Assembly (NCBI GenBank): GCA_016866895.1
Contig: VGKX01000033.1
Location: forward strand, 1-9,219
DNA from: Candidatus Parvarchaeota archaeon
GTDB lineage: Archaea; Micrarchaeota; Micrarchaeia; Anstonellales; VGKX01
Length of the DNA: 9,219 bases
Direction: 5' to 3'
The notes under the pieces were generated by a model that saw only the letters and a program-made list of their open reading frames with translations, was not told the origin of the DNA and ran no database searches. Below are positions 1 through 6,203 of this stretch, piece after piece (the stretch's first letter is position 1; the number at the start of each line of letters is the position of its first letter). The position numbers and the translations under genes are program-made.

Positions 1-638
1 TATCGTGTGCATCATTGAACAGGAATATGGGCGGGGCTTTGGAGGCTTTCTCAAAGAGGTTTGACGTTCAGAAAGGTGCAAAGGTTTTGGTTGACGAGGC
101 AAGCTTAGGGTGCGGGACAAGCGTCCTTTCAACTAGAAGCTTTCTTGTCGGTGAATCTGCATCTTCGCATTACAACGGGATATTTTACGGTTTTGGGAAT
201 GCCCGATATTATTTCCAGCAAGATGCTGTGCATGATGCGCAAGGAACTGAAAACCAGATTTTTGCAAAAGGGGCGCTTGACGGGGGAGCAGTTTCGAATT
301 TCAACGGGCTTCTTAAGATTTCAAGGCAGGCGCAGCTTTCAACAACAGACTTTAGGGAAAAGGTCCTCATGCTTTCAGATTCGGCCCAAAGCTTCTCCAT
401 GCCCTCACTTGACGTGCAAAACAATGATGTTTCAGCAGCCCATGGTGCAGCCGTCGGGCAGCCAGAGGAAGAGGAACTGTTTTACCTAAAGACAAGGGGG
501 CTTGGCGAGGCTGGCGCTAAAAGCATCATAACAAGGGGATTTTACCAGGAGTGCTTAGCAAGAATGGACAAGGAGGCAGGGGCAAGGTTTGTAAAGGAGC
601 TCAACCCAATAATCGGATTTGTTGATGACATTGGATGA
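1..638 (+). CDS. sufD: SufD/SufB-family Fe-S cluster assembly scaffold protein, C-terminal part (5' truncated)
   Basis: This is the C-terminal part of a SufB/SufD-family scaffold subunit, which with SufC builds iron-sulfur clusters in the cytoplasm. The reading frame (codons from base 3) stays open to the left edge, so the N-terminus lies outside the window; the TTG at 15 is internal, not a start. About 211 residues are visible. Family marks are GCGTSVLSTRSFLVGE (112-159), then SNFNGLLKISRQA, then the signature NDVSAAHGAAVGQPEEEELFYLKTRG (423-498). The His at 441-443 matches the conserved SufD histidine in the HGA(T/A)VG motif. The position where SufB carries its conserved Cys (around TTDFREKV) has none, which favours SufD over SufB, although an archaeal SufB/D hybrid cannot be excluded without the N-terminus. 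It overlaps the sufS start by 14 bases, suggesting translational coupling. SufC and SufB are expected upstream. Confidence 0.88.
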   Translation, partial: SCASLNRNMGGALEAFSKRFDVQKGAKVLVDEASLGCGTSVLSTRSFLVGESASSHYNGIFYGFGNARYYFQQDAVHDAQGTENQIFAKGALDGGAVSNFNGLLKISRQAQLSTTDFREKVLMLSDSAQSFSMPSLDVQNNDVSAAHGAAVGQPEEEELFYLKTRGLGEAGAKSIITRGFYQECLARMDKEAGARFVKELNPIIGFVDDIG

Positions 639-1854
639 GAAAAAAATCAGGGCTGACTTTCCGCTTCTTAATAAAAAAATCAATGGAAAGCCGGTCTTTT
701 ATCTTGACAATGCGGCAAGCACTCAAAAGCCAAGTGCAGTGTTAGAGGCGCTTGTGGAATTTTACGAAGGAAGCTATGCAAACATCCACAGGGGGGCCTA
801 CAGCCTGTCTGAGCAGGCAACCGACTTGTACGAGAAGGCCAGGGAAAAGGTGGCAAGGTTCATTGGAGCAAGGCCCGATGAAATTGTCTTTACGAAAGGA
901 ACCACGGAAGGGATTAATCTGGCTGCCTATGCCTGGGGAGGGGCCAACCTTTCGCACGCCGACATGGTTTTGATTAGCCAGATGGAGCATCATTCAAACA
1001 TTGTCCCCTGGCAGATTGTTGCAAAGGCAAGGAAGGCAAGGGTGGAGGCAATAAGAGTTGACACAAGCACGCTGTGCCTGGATATGAGGCAGGCAGATGA
1101 GTTGTTGGCAAAAAAGCCGAAGGTTCTTGCAGTTGCACACGCATCAAATGCGATAGGCACAGTGAATGATGTGGCTAGGCTTTGCAGGCAGGCAAAGGAG
1201 CAAGGCGCAAGGGTGCTTGTGGATGCTGCACAGTCTGCCCCGCACATAAGGCTTGACGTTGGGAAAATCGGCTGCGATTTTCTTGCCTTTTCTGGCCACA
1301 AGATTCTGGGGCCAACTGGAATCGGCGTATTGTTCATAAGCCAGAGCGTGCAGAAGAGCACTCCTCCATTTTTGGGAGGCGGGGACATGATTCGCTCAGT
1401 TGAGATTGGCAGCTTCACGCATGCAGACCCCCCCGCAAAGTATGAGGCAGGAACGCCCCCAATTGCACAGGCAATAGGGCTGATGGCGGCAATTGGGTAT
1501 ATTGAGAAGATTGGATTGGAAAGAGTCAGGGGGCATGAGATTGCGCTTGCTGATTTGTGCCAAAAGGGCCTTGAAGAACTTGGCTGCACTGTTTACAGGT
1601 GCGGGCAGGAGAGATGGAAGGGCGGGATAGTTGCATTTGACACGCCTGGCATACACCCACACGACCTTGCGACAATACTTGACAGGGAAAACGTCATGGT
1701 GCGCTCAGGCCACCAGTGTGCGATGCCGCTTCACAGGGCCCTTGGTGTCAGCGCCACTGCAAGGGCCTCGTTTTACATCTACAATGGGAAGGAGGACGTA
1801 GAAAAGCTTTGCAGCGGAGTTGAAAGGGCAAAAAAAATATTTGGAACGGATTGA
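625..1854 (+). CDS. sufS: SufS-type cysteine desulfurase
   Basis: This PLP-dependent, class V aminotransferase-fold enzyme converts L-cysteine to L-alanine and passes the sulfur, as an enzyme-bound persulfide, to a SUF acceptor. At 409 residues it has the usual SufS length. Visible motifs: the N-terminal YLDNAAS(T)QKP, EHHSNIVPWQ with the His that stacks on PLP, the PLP-binding lysine in FSGHKILGPTGIGVLF (Lys226, codon 1300-1302), and the persulfide cysteine in RSGHQCAMPLHRALG (Cys365, codon 1717-1719). The short RxGHxCA context is that of SufS (group II), not IscS/NifS. I chose the ATG at 625; in-frame TTG codons at 619 and 622 are possible but less likely, and this start puts the active-site lysine at the same number as in E. 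coli SufS. No strong ribosome site precedes it, which fits coupling to the overlapping sufD. sufU follows after 16 bases. Confidence 0.97.
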   Translation: MTLDEKKIRADFPLLNKKINGKPVFYLDNAASTQKPSAVLEALVEFYEGSYANIHRGAYSLSEQATDLYEKAREKVARFIGARPDEIVFTKGTTEGINLAAYAWGGANLSHADMVLISQMEHHSNIVPWQIVAKARKARVEAIRVDTSTLCLDMRQADELLAKKPKVLAVAHASNAIGTVNDVARLCRQAKEQGARVLVDAAQSAPHIRLDVGKIGCDFLAFSGHKILGPTGIGVLFISQSVQKSTPPFLGGGDMIRSVEIGSFTHADPPAKYEAGTPPIAQAIGLMAAIGYIEKIGLERVRGHEIALADLCQKGLEELGCTVYRCGQERWKGGIVAFDTPGIHPHDLATILDRENVMVRSGHQCAMPLHRALGVSATARASFYIYNGKEDVEKLCSGVERAKKIFGTD

Positions 1855-1870
1855 GCAGGGGCAACTGACA

Positions 1871-2269
1871 ATGGAAGGCAACGACGAGCTATACAGGGAG
1901 ATAATCCTTGATAATTACAGAAACCCGAAAAACAGGGGAAGGATTGAAAGGCCGGACGGCGCAGCATTTGATTCCAACCCACTGTGCGGGGACGAGGTGA
2001 GAATTGAGGTGCTGGTAAGAAGAGGAGTTGTGAATAAGATACGGTTTGAGGGAAGCGGATGCGCCATTTCGATTGCGTGCGCCTCCATGCTTGCAAGCAG
2101 GCTTGAGGGAAAAAAACTTTCCCAAGTGCAGGGTGCAGATAAAAAACTTGTTCTTGGCTTGCTTGGGGGGATTGACCCTGGACCCTCAAGGATAAAGTGC
2201 GCCATGCTTCCGCTAAAGGTGCTAAAATTGGCGCTATTGTCAGCAAAATCCAAGAAACTCAACAAATAG
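1871..2269 (+). CDS. sufU: SufU-type sulfur acceptor / IscU-fold Fe-S assembly protein
   Basis: This 132-residue IscU-fold protein is the likely sulfur acceptor for the adjacent SufS. The opening ELYREIILDNYRNPKNRG is typical of SufU/IscU. The three conserved cysteines are present: Cys39 in NPLCGDE, followed by Asp41, Cys64 in GSGCAIS, and Cys110 in SRIKCAMLPLKVL. The longer stretch between Cys64 and Cys110 and the RIKC motif with Arg107 point to SufU, which in Bacillus is a zinc protein that takes sulfur from SufS, more than to IscU, which has a shorter segment and an LPPVK helix. The start is ATG 1871, preceded by GAGCAGGGG (1853-1861) at 9 bases spacing; an in-frame extension back to 1820 would lie inside sufS and lacks homology. 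It appears to be the last gene of the suf operon. Whether it works as a zinc sulfurtransferase or a cluster scaffold cannot be decided from sequence. Confidence 0.93.
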   Translation: MEGNDELYREIILDNYRNPKNRGRIERPDGAAFDSNPLCGDEVRIEVLVRRGVVNKIRFEGSGCAISIACASMLASRLEGKKLSQVQGADKKLVLGLLGGIDPGPSRIKCAMLPLKVLKLALLSAKSKKLNK

Positions 2270-2343
2270 AAAATGCGCATAGGAAAGCCGATTTATTAGG
2301 GCCCGATTGCCAAAACTCTACTCAAACTGCCTGTTGCATATGA

Positions 2344-2352
2344 ATATTAAAA
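2344..2352 (+). promoter_or_regulatory. Archaeal TATA-box-like promoter for the 337-residue gene
   Basis: The AT-rich element ATATTAAAA is centred about 27 bases upstream of the ATG at 2375. In archaea transcription starts roughly 25 bases after the box, so the transcript would begin at or next to the start codon, that is, be leaderless. This agrees with the absence of a ribosome binding site just upstream (GGGAAATTATAT). It was assigned by position and composition only. Confidence 0.55.
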
Positions 2353-2374
2353 GCTATTTTGTGGGAAATTATAT

Positions 2375-3388
2375 ATGTCTGAAATAAACCGCCGCACGAA
2401 TTTGGAGTCAGAGCTTGACATAGTGTATTATCCAACAAATGCCGAGCTTTCCCTACTTGAGGCAGTGAATGCGGCTAATATTATATACAAGCTGCAGCAG
2501 CACAGAAGCGGGTTCTTAACAAGCAACTTGGAGAGAGATAAATTTCAAGCGTTTAATGAGGAGCTTATGCAAAGCTGCAGGAAGCTACTAAATCCGGAAA
2601 CAATCTTTTGGCCGCCAGCGCATTTCATTGGCTGGTATTATCTGACCAGATATGGAAAAGAGGGGGATGCAAGCCTTGTAAAAATGGCACTTGCTGTTGA
2701 AAACTATATAAAATCAGATTTTCTGCCATGGGGGCGATTCAAGCTTTACGAGGGGGGCGTCAGCGCGTGGACAGAAAGGCTTACAGAGTTGGAAGCAAGG
2801 TGGGAGAAGCTTGAGAGCGCTGAGCAGCTGATGGATGCAATTTACGATTCGGATTTGATGCAACTCTATTTGAGCGGGGAGATAAAGCAAATAGATCATT
2901 TGCTCTACAAAACAAGGCTAAGAAACATAGAACGTGATGTTGAGTGTTTTGCGGCAGAGGAGGGGGCAAAAGGCACTGATGTGCTAATTGTGCTTCAAGC
3001 AAAGAAAATGCTTATGCTTCTTGTGCATGAAAGCTGCCTTGAGGTTTCAGGTTCAAAGGAGGATTATAGTTGCATTGTAGAGGTTGCAAAAACAATGAAG
3101 GTTAAGAATGGGATAAACATAAATGTCCTTATTGCAGGTCTTGAGTCGTTTGGTGGCCAAATGGCAATGAGATACCTTGAGGCTCTGTCAAAAAATGCAA
3201 TCAGCAAAACAGCAAGAACACATGCAATAAAATCGCTGCAAAGGCTCGATTCGGCAAGGATGGGAGCCTACAGCACGCTTATTGCCGCGTTAAAAAATAG
3301 GAAACACGATTGGAGTAAAACTCTCGTATATGAACCACCTGCGCAAAAACCATCCGTACCGCCCATGTTGAGAAAGAATATAAATTAA
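2375..3388 (+). CDS. Hypothetical alpha-helical cytoplasmic protein, unknown family
   Basis: I do not recognise this 337-residue protein. It has no signal peptide, no membrane segment and no obvious nucleotide-binding or metal-binding motif; its few cysteines are scattered. It looks almost wholly helical. An N-terminal helical section (LSLLEAVNAANIIYKLQQH) leads to an aromatic-rich stretch, WPPAHFIGWYYLTRYG (around 79-94), then a charged, possibly coiled section rich in Glu/Leu (around 130-190). Near residues 246-292 a pair of helices (LIAGLESFGGQMAMRYLEAL, then ARTHAIKSLQRL) resembles a HEAT-like hairpin, but no repeat array is clear. The tail is Pro- and Lys-containing and probably disordered. 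The start at ATG 2375 follows a TATA-like box at leaderless distance. It stands between the suf operon and a surface-protein gene with non-coding DNA on both sides, so context gives no function. The long undisturbed frame with normal codon use supports a real gene. Confidence 0.85.
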   Translation: MSEINRRTNLESELDIVYYPTNAELSLLEAVNAANIIYKLQQHRSGFLTSNLERDKFQAFNEELMQSCRKLLNPETIFWPPAHFIGWYYLTRYGKEGDASLVKMALAVENYIKSDFLPWGRFKLYEGGVSAWTERLTELEARWEKLESAEQLMDAIYDSDLMQLYLSGEIKQIDHLLYKTRLRNIERDVECFAAEEGAKGTDVLIVLQAKKMLMLLVHESCLEVSGSKEDYSCIVEVAKTMKVKNGININVLIAGLESFGGQMAMRYLEALSKNAISKTARTHAIKSLQRLDSARMGAYSTLIAALKNRKHDWSKTLVYEPPAQKPSVPPMLRKNIN

Positions 3389-3401
3389 TAAATGCAATAA
3401 A

Positions 3402-3411
3402 AAAATATAAG
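3402..3411 (+). promoter_or_regulatory. Possible TATA box upstream of the surface-protein gene
   Basis: The 132-base gap at 3389-3520 is very AT-rich. AAAATATAAG here is the best TATA-like element, which would give a leader of about 85 bases before ATG 3521. A second AT element (GATATAATAA, around 3424-3433) is an alternative. The gap holds only tiny open frames and no recognisable RNA gene. Confidence 0.4.
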
Positions 3412-3520
3412 AATAACAAGAATGGATATAATAACGGAAATAATAATCAAGTACAAATAACCCAGATGTAGAAAAAGCGTAGCACTGGGAAATGCACAAG
3501 AAGATAAGCAAGTTGAGAAT

Positions 3521-4741
3521 ATGGATAAAAGGCTTTTGTTGTTTGCTCTTGTAGCGCTTTTTGCAAGCCCTGTTTTTGCAGGATACACTGAAACTGCCAA
3601 TGTGCAGGTATTGGACTCACAGCTCAGGCCGATTGAAAGGGCGCAGGTATATGTGATTTACAACCTGAATAAGGAGTATGGAGCTTTCAAGACACCTGCC
3701 CGAGAGACTGACCCACAGGGCATGGCAAAGATTACTTTTACTAACAACGAGTTCACAATAGGGCTCGTGGATTACAAGTACAAAGTCATTGCACAGTACA
3801 TGAATGCCACAAATGAAATAGAAGTTGTTGCCGGGGACGACCACCCCCCTGTCCTTACGGTGGTATTGCCTGCAAGCGTCCTTTCTGTCACGCTCAAAGA
3901 CCAGTTCGGAAAACCAGTTGTCGGGACGGTTGAGGCAGGCGGCATCAGAAAGGACACGGATGGAGGCGGGTATGCTGGATTGCTTGTGGCCAAAGGCTCC
4001 TATTTGCTTTCGGCAAGCGCACTTAAAGCCTCCAAGGAATTTCTGGTGATGGTGGACAATGACACTGCAAAGACCATTGTATTCAGGACATACACGCCAA
4101 AAGTCAAGGTGATTAACGATAATGGGATCGGGCTTCAGGCAAGGGTGGAGATTGACAATTATACGATTTCATCCGACTCAAGCGGGATTGCGGCATTCCC
4201 AAAAACGGCAAAGATGCCTACCAGCGCAAAAATAAAGTACAGCAACATTGTTGCCCAAAAGTCGGTCAATTTTGAGGTTGAAGACACAAGCCTTGTTGTT
4301 CTTGACATGACCCCGCCAAAAATCTCAAATGTGAGGGCTTTTTACGAAAATGGGATTGTGACTTTGTCTGCGACAATTGAAGACTTTGGCCCATTTGCTT
4401 CTGGCTTTGGCAAGGACAGCCAGTTTGAAGTGGATTATTCGGTTGGGGACAACAAAAGGAAGGCTTTTATGTATCCGCTTAGCGACAAGGAATTCCAGGC
4501 AGAAATTCCAACGCTTGATGCAAGCAGCATTGTGTATTACACTATAATCGTTACCGACTCGGAAGGAAACAGCAACAGTGCTTCTGGGACATACAGAGTC
4601 GAGGCCAAGGTGGAGGAAAAACCCAAGGTTGAGCCGCCTAAAAAAGATGATACGATGATGTATGCTGCAATAGGCGTTGCTTTGGGTGTCGCCCTGCTGG
4701 GGGCATACATATACAAAAGGAAGAAAGACGAAGAGGGCTAA
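3521..4741 (+). CDS. Secreted type I membrane protein with tandem regulatory/Ig-like beta-sandwich domains
   Basis: This 406-residue cell-surface protein is anchored at its C-terminus. A Sec signal peptide, MDKRLLLFALVALFASPVFA (1-20), is probably cleaved before Gly21. The extracellular part looks like three carboxypeptidase-regulatory-like modules in a row (about 24-113, 114-190, 192-265). They share the pattern 'V.D....P...A.V', then a D-x-x-G turn (DPQGMAKITF, DTDGGGYAGL, DSSGIAAF). A more divergent Ig/fibronectin-like module with PPKISNVRAFYENGIVTLSA starts near 268. A charged Lys/Glu/Pro linker (363-378), one membrane helix (about 379-397) and a basic tail KRKKDEEG follow. There are three N-glycosylation sequons (NAT, NDT, NYT). 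No catalytic motif or cysteine pair is visible, so it is likely structural or adhesive, or a binding protein. The ribosome site is weak. It converges on the wHTH gene, 47 bases away. Confidence 0.88.
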   Translation: MDKRLLLFALVALFASPVFAGYTETANVQVLDSQLRPIERAQVYVIYNLNKEYGAFKTPARETDPQGMAKITFTNNEFTIGLVDYKYKVIAQYMNATNEIEVVAGDDHPPVLTVVLPASVLSVTLKDQFGKPVVGTVEAGGIRKDTDGGGYAGLLVAKGSYLLSASALKASKEFLVMVDNDTAKTIVFRTYTPKVKVINDNGIGLQARVEIDNYTISSDSSGIAAFPKTAKMPTSAKIKYSNIVAQKSVNFEVEDTSLVVLDMTPPKISNVRAFYENGIVTLSATIEDFGPFASGFGKDSQFEVDYSVGDNKRKAFMYPLSDKEFQAEIPTLDASSIVYYTIIVTDSEGNSNSASGTYRVEAKVEEKPKVEPPKKDDTMMYAAIGVALGVALLGAYIYKRKKDEEG

Positions 4742-4788
4742 AAAGGCCTGGGTAGGAATGACGCCACCGGCTTTGCCTGTTTCTGGTG

Positions 4789-5349
4789 TTAGTTGGTTTG
4801 TTGTATCTGCGATTGCTTTGCCAGAAGCGCACCGTAAAGTGCGGCATTTAGAATTATCTTGTTAGTCTTTCCTATTTTTTCAACTGCCAGGATTTGTTTT
4901 CCCTCTAGCCTGAAGACCGCCCTGTGAACCCTAAGCCTTGTTATGCCTTCAAGCCTGCTTAGCTCCGACTGGTAGGCGCTTCCGTGGTTTTTAACAAGAT
5001 AGAGAATGATTTTCCTGTCCTCACCGCTTAGAAACCCCAGAAGCATTTCAGCAGTGATGCCAGACTCCGCCTCCCTGATTTCAATGCGCTCATATAGGAG
5101 ATAAAAGGCAAAAGCCCCAACTGCTACCCCAAGTGCCGACATGAGAAACATAAGCTCCAGGTGGTATTGCGCAACTACCTCAAGAAGCCCAAATGAAAAC
5201 TCTTTGGGAAGCTTGTATGTGAAAACAAGCACAAAAGTCAGGAAAATGAATACAAACACCAGACTAACGACGAGTGCAAGGCGGCGGTTAAGCGACATGT
5301 TTCGCAATTGTGAAATCATGCTATTTCTGTTTTTTTGCTTTGAAACCAT
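4789..5349 (-). CDS. Membrane-anchored winged helix-turn-helix transcriptional regulator
   Basis: This 186-residue protein has a basic N-terminus, two membrane helices (about 23-44 and 66-86) joined by a short outer loop, and a C-terminal winged-helix domain (about 98-170). In the latter, GEDRKIILYLVKNHGSAYQS and SELSRLEGITRLRVHRAVFR form the helix-turn-helix, followed by a wing (ILAVEKIGKTNKIIL). This layout is common in archaeal membrane-bound wHTH proteins, which are presumed to couple an envelope signal to transcription; no ligand is known for this one. It has no cysteine, so it is unlikely to be a direct thiolate copper sensor. The start is ATG 5349, preceded on the minus strand by GGTGA (5354-5358) at 4 bases spacing; the frame runs open to 5574, but that part lacks family features and contains the promoter. 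It is divergent from the copper-type operon at 5623, so it may regulate that operon or itself. This is inference. Confidence 0.87.
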   Translation of the reverse strand: MVSKQKNRNSMISQLRNMSLNRRLALVVSLVFVFIFLTFVLVFTYKLPKEFSFGLLEVVAQYHLELMFLMSALGVAVGAFAFYLLYERIEIREAESGITAEMLLGFLSGEDRKIILYLVKNHGSAYQSELSRLEGITRLRVHRAVFRLEGKQILAVEKIGKTNKIILNAALYGALLAKQSQIQQTN

Positions 5350-5356
5350 TGTTTCA
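5341..5356. repeat. Inverted repeat TGAAAC-CATT-GTTTCA over the regulator start codon
   Basis: A perfect 6-base inverted repeat with a 4-base spacer spans the start codon of the winged-helix gene (CAT at 5347-5349 on the + strand). Its right half is part of ATTGTTTCA (5348-5356), which recurs exactly at 5370-5378, 22 bases away, about two helical turns. A further partial inverted partner, TGAAAT (5385-5390), faces the second copy. The arrangement resembles an operator for autoregulation, but the arms are short and AT-rich, so chance is possible. Confidence 0.4.
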
Positions 5357-5369
5357 CCAACATATAAGT

Positions 5370-5390
5370 ATTGTTTCAACCAAATGAAAT
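5370..5390. repeat. Second ATTGTTTCA copy with partial inverted partner TGAAAT
   Basis: ATTGTTTCA (5370-5378) repeats the 9-mer at 5348-5356, and GTTTCA (5373-5378) faces TGAAAT (5385-5390) across 6 bases, an imperfect dyad. It lies in the predicted leader of the minus-strand regulator gene, between its TATA-like box and its start codon, where a bound repressor would block transcription. Confidence 0.35.
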
Positions 5391-5420
5391 CTAGGATGTG
5401 GAGTTCCTTTGCTCCTTGGA

Positions 5421-5429
5421 TATTTATAA
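5421..5429 (-). promoter_or_regulatory. TATA box for the winged-helix regulator gene
   Basis: Read on the minus strand this is TTATAAATA, close to the archaeal TATA consensus. Transcription would start near 5400, giving a leader of about 50 bases that contains the GGTGA ribosome site. It lies inside the 273-base divergent region 5350-5622, which holds no convincing gene. Confidence 0.6.
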
Positions 5430-5508
5430 CAGTTATGAAATGATGACGCGCTGAGCGGAGGAGGCATATAATATAATGGATTGGGGGGCCATGGAACAAA
5501 ATAACAAG

Positions 5509-5517
5509 ATATATATT
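5509..5517 (+). promoter_or_regulatory. Candidate TATA box for the copper-type operon
   Basis: GATATATAT here is a TATA-like element that would place the transcript start near 5540, about 80 bases before the first gene at 5623. Two others compete: CATATAATATAA at 5465-5476, and GAATATAC at 5590-5597, which is only about 30 bases from the ATG and would remove the strong ribosome site from the mRNA. Sequence alone cannot choose between them. Confidence 0.4.
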
Positions 5518-5622
5518 GGATGAAATGATAACTGGAAAAATTGGGCTTGAGGGACAACAACACGATTTTGGCAATCGAGCTAGACAGAAGAATATACGCA
5601 GATTGAGACGGAGGGGGAAAGC

Positions 5623-6114
5623 ATGGATAGGGGAATATTGACAATATTTGCAATGGCGATAATAGGCTTCGCACTAGTTTTCATTTTTGCGCAGGGCGGA
5701 AATGAGAATTTAGGCTTGCCTGGAGGGAATGGTGGAGGGAGGGGCAGCGGAGGGACAGGCGGAAATGGTGGTATCGGTGGCTCTGGAGGAAGCGGAAGCA
5801 CAGGCTCAGGCGGGGGAGATGGTGCTGGAGGGAATGTTGGCGCCGGTGGCATTCAGGATGTTTATGTCAAGGCAGGATGGGGAGGGTATGACAAGCCGGA
5901 AGTCAGAGTCAAGGCAGGCAGCCCTGTCAGATTTCACTTCAGCGCTGACCAGAATTCCGGGTGCGGCAGGGCCCTATTCATAAATGAGTTTGGGGTGAGC
6001 TTAATTTCAAGAAGCGGCGAGGAGCAGGTTGCCACATTCACGCCAAAAAACCCTGGCACATACCAGTATCACTGCAGCATGTACATGTTTGTCGGAAACC
6101 TTGTTGTGACTTAG
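5623..6114 (+). CDS. Membrane-anchored cupredoxin-like protein with Gly-rich tether (cupredoxin A)
   Basis: This 163-residue protein probably binds copper on the outer face of the membrane. Residues 5-23 are a hydrophobic signal anchor. Residues 34-76 are a glycine-rich linker, almost only Gly, Ser, Thr, Asn and Ala. Residues 77-163 form a cupredoxin-like beta-sandwich with PEVRVKAGSPVRFHF, SGC (Cys114), INEFGVS, FTPKNPGTYQYHC and the C-terminal loop Cys151-Ser-Met153-Tyr-Met155. In classical type 1 copper sites the first ligand is His and the loop holds Cys, His and Met; here Cys114 replaces that His and the loop has only Cys and Met, with His150 and His105 nearby. That set of thiol and thioether groups suggests Cu(I) storage or transfer more than electron transfer. 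It is a paralogue of the protein at 7967. The start is supported by GGAGGGGG (5610-5617), 5 bases before the ATG. It is the first gene of the putative operon. Confidence 0.85.
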   Translation: MDRGILTIFAMAIIGFALVFIFAQGGNENLGLPGGNGGGRGSGGTGGNGGIGGSGGSGSTGSGGGDGAGGNVGAGGIQDVYVKAGWGGYDKPEVRVKAGSPVRFHFSADQNSGCGRALFINEFGVSLISRSGEEQVATFTPKNPGTYQYHCSMYMFVGNLVVT

Positions 6115-6194
6115 GAGAAAGTAAAGATACGAGGAAGCGCATTGGCACAAATTTGGAACTTGGGAAATGGTTGATTTGGAATGAATATTTTCTT

Positions 6195-6199
6195 GGTGA
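6195..6199 (+). promoter_or_regulatory. GGTGA ribosome binding site that decides a TTG start
   Basis: GGTGA stands 4 bases before TTG 6204, the same motif and spacing as before the minus-strand regulator at 5349. An in-frame TGA at 6201-6203 sits directly before the TTG, so no further upstream start is possible. Confidence 0.6.
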
Positions 6200-6203
6200 T
6201 TGA

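Noticed and set aside
990..1589. 199-codon minus-strand open frame inside sufS
   Set aside because: Antisense shadow of a clearly conserved gene; no family features.
1820..1870. Earlier start for sufU inside sufS
   Set aside because: The added residues do not resemble SufU N-termini, and ATG 1871 has a ribosome site at a fitting distance.
4742..4788. Terminator hairpin between the convergent genes
   Set aside because: Only weak complementarity (AGGC/GCCT) and no T-run; not convincing.
5350..5574. N-terminal extension of the winged-helix regulator reading frame to 5574
   Set aside because: The extended part has no family features, overlaps the TATA-like box at 5421-5429, and the ATG at 5349 has a well-spaced GGTGA site.
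5525..5641. 38-codon open frame with an Arg-rich end (RRLRRRGKAW) just before cupredoxin A
   Set aside because: It lacks a ribosome site, begins before the likely transcript start, and runs over the start of the next gene; probably chance.
5729..5850. Possible tandem DNA repeat or CRISPR-like array from the periodic GGN pattern
   Set aside because: The pattern comes from glycine codons in an intact reading frame; there is no constant repeat with unique spacers.
5580..5852. Minus-strand proline-rich open frame
   Set aside because: It is the antisense shadow of the glycine-rich linker codons (GGN read backwards gives CCN).
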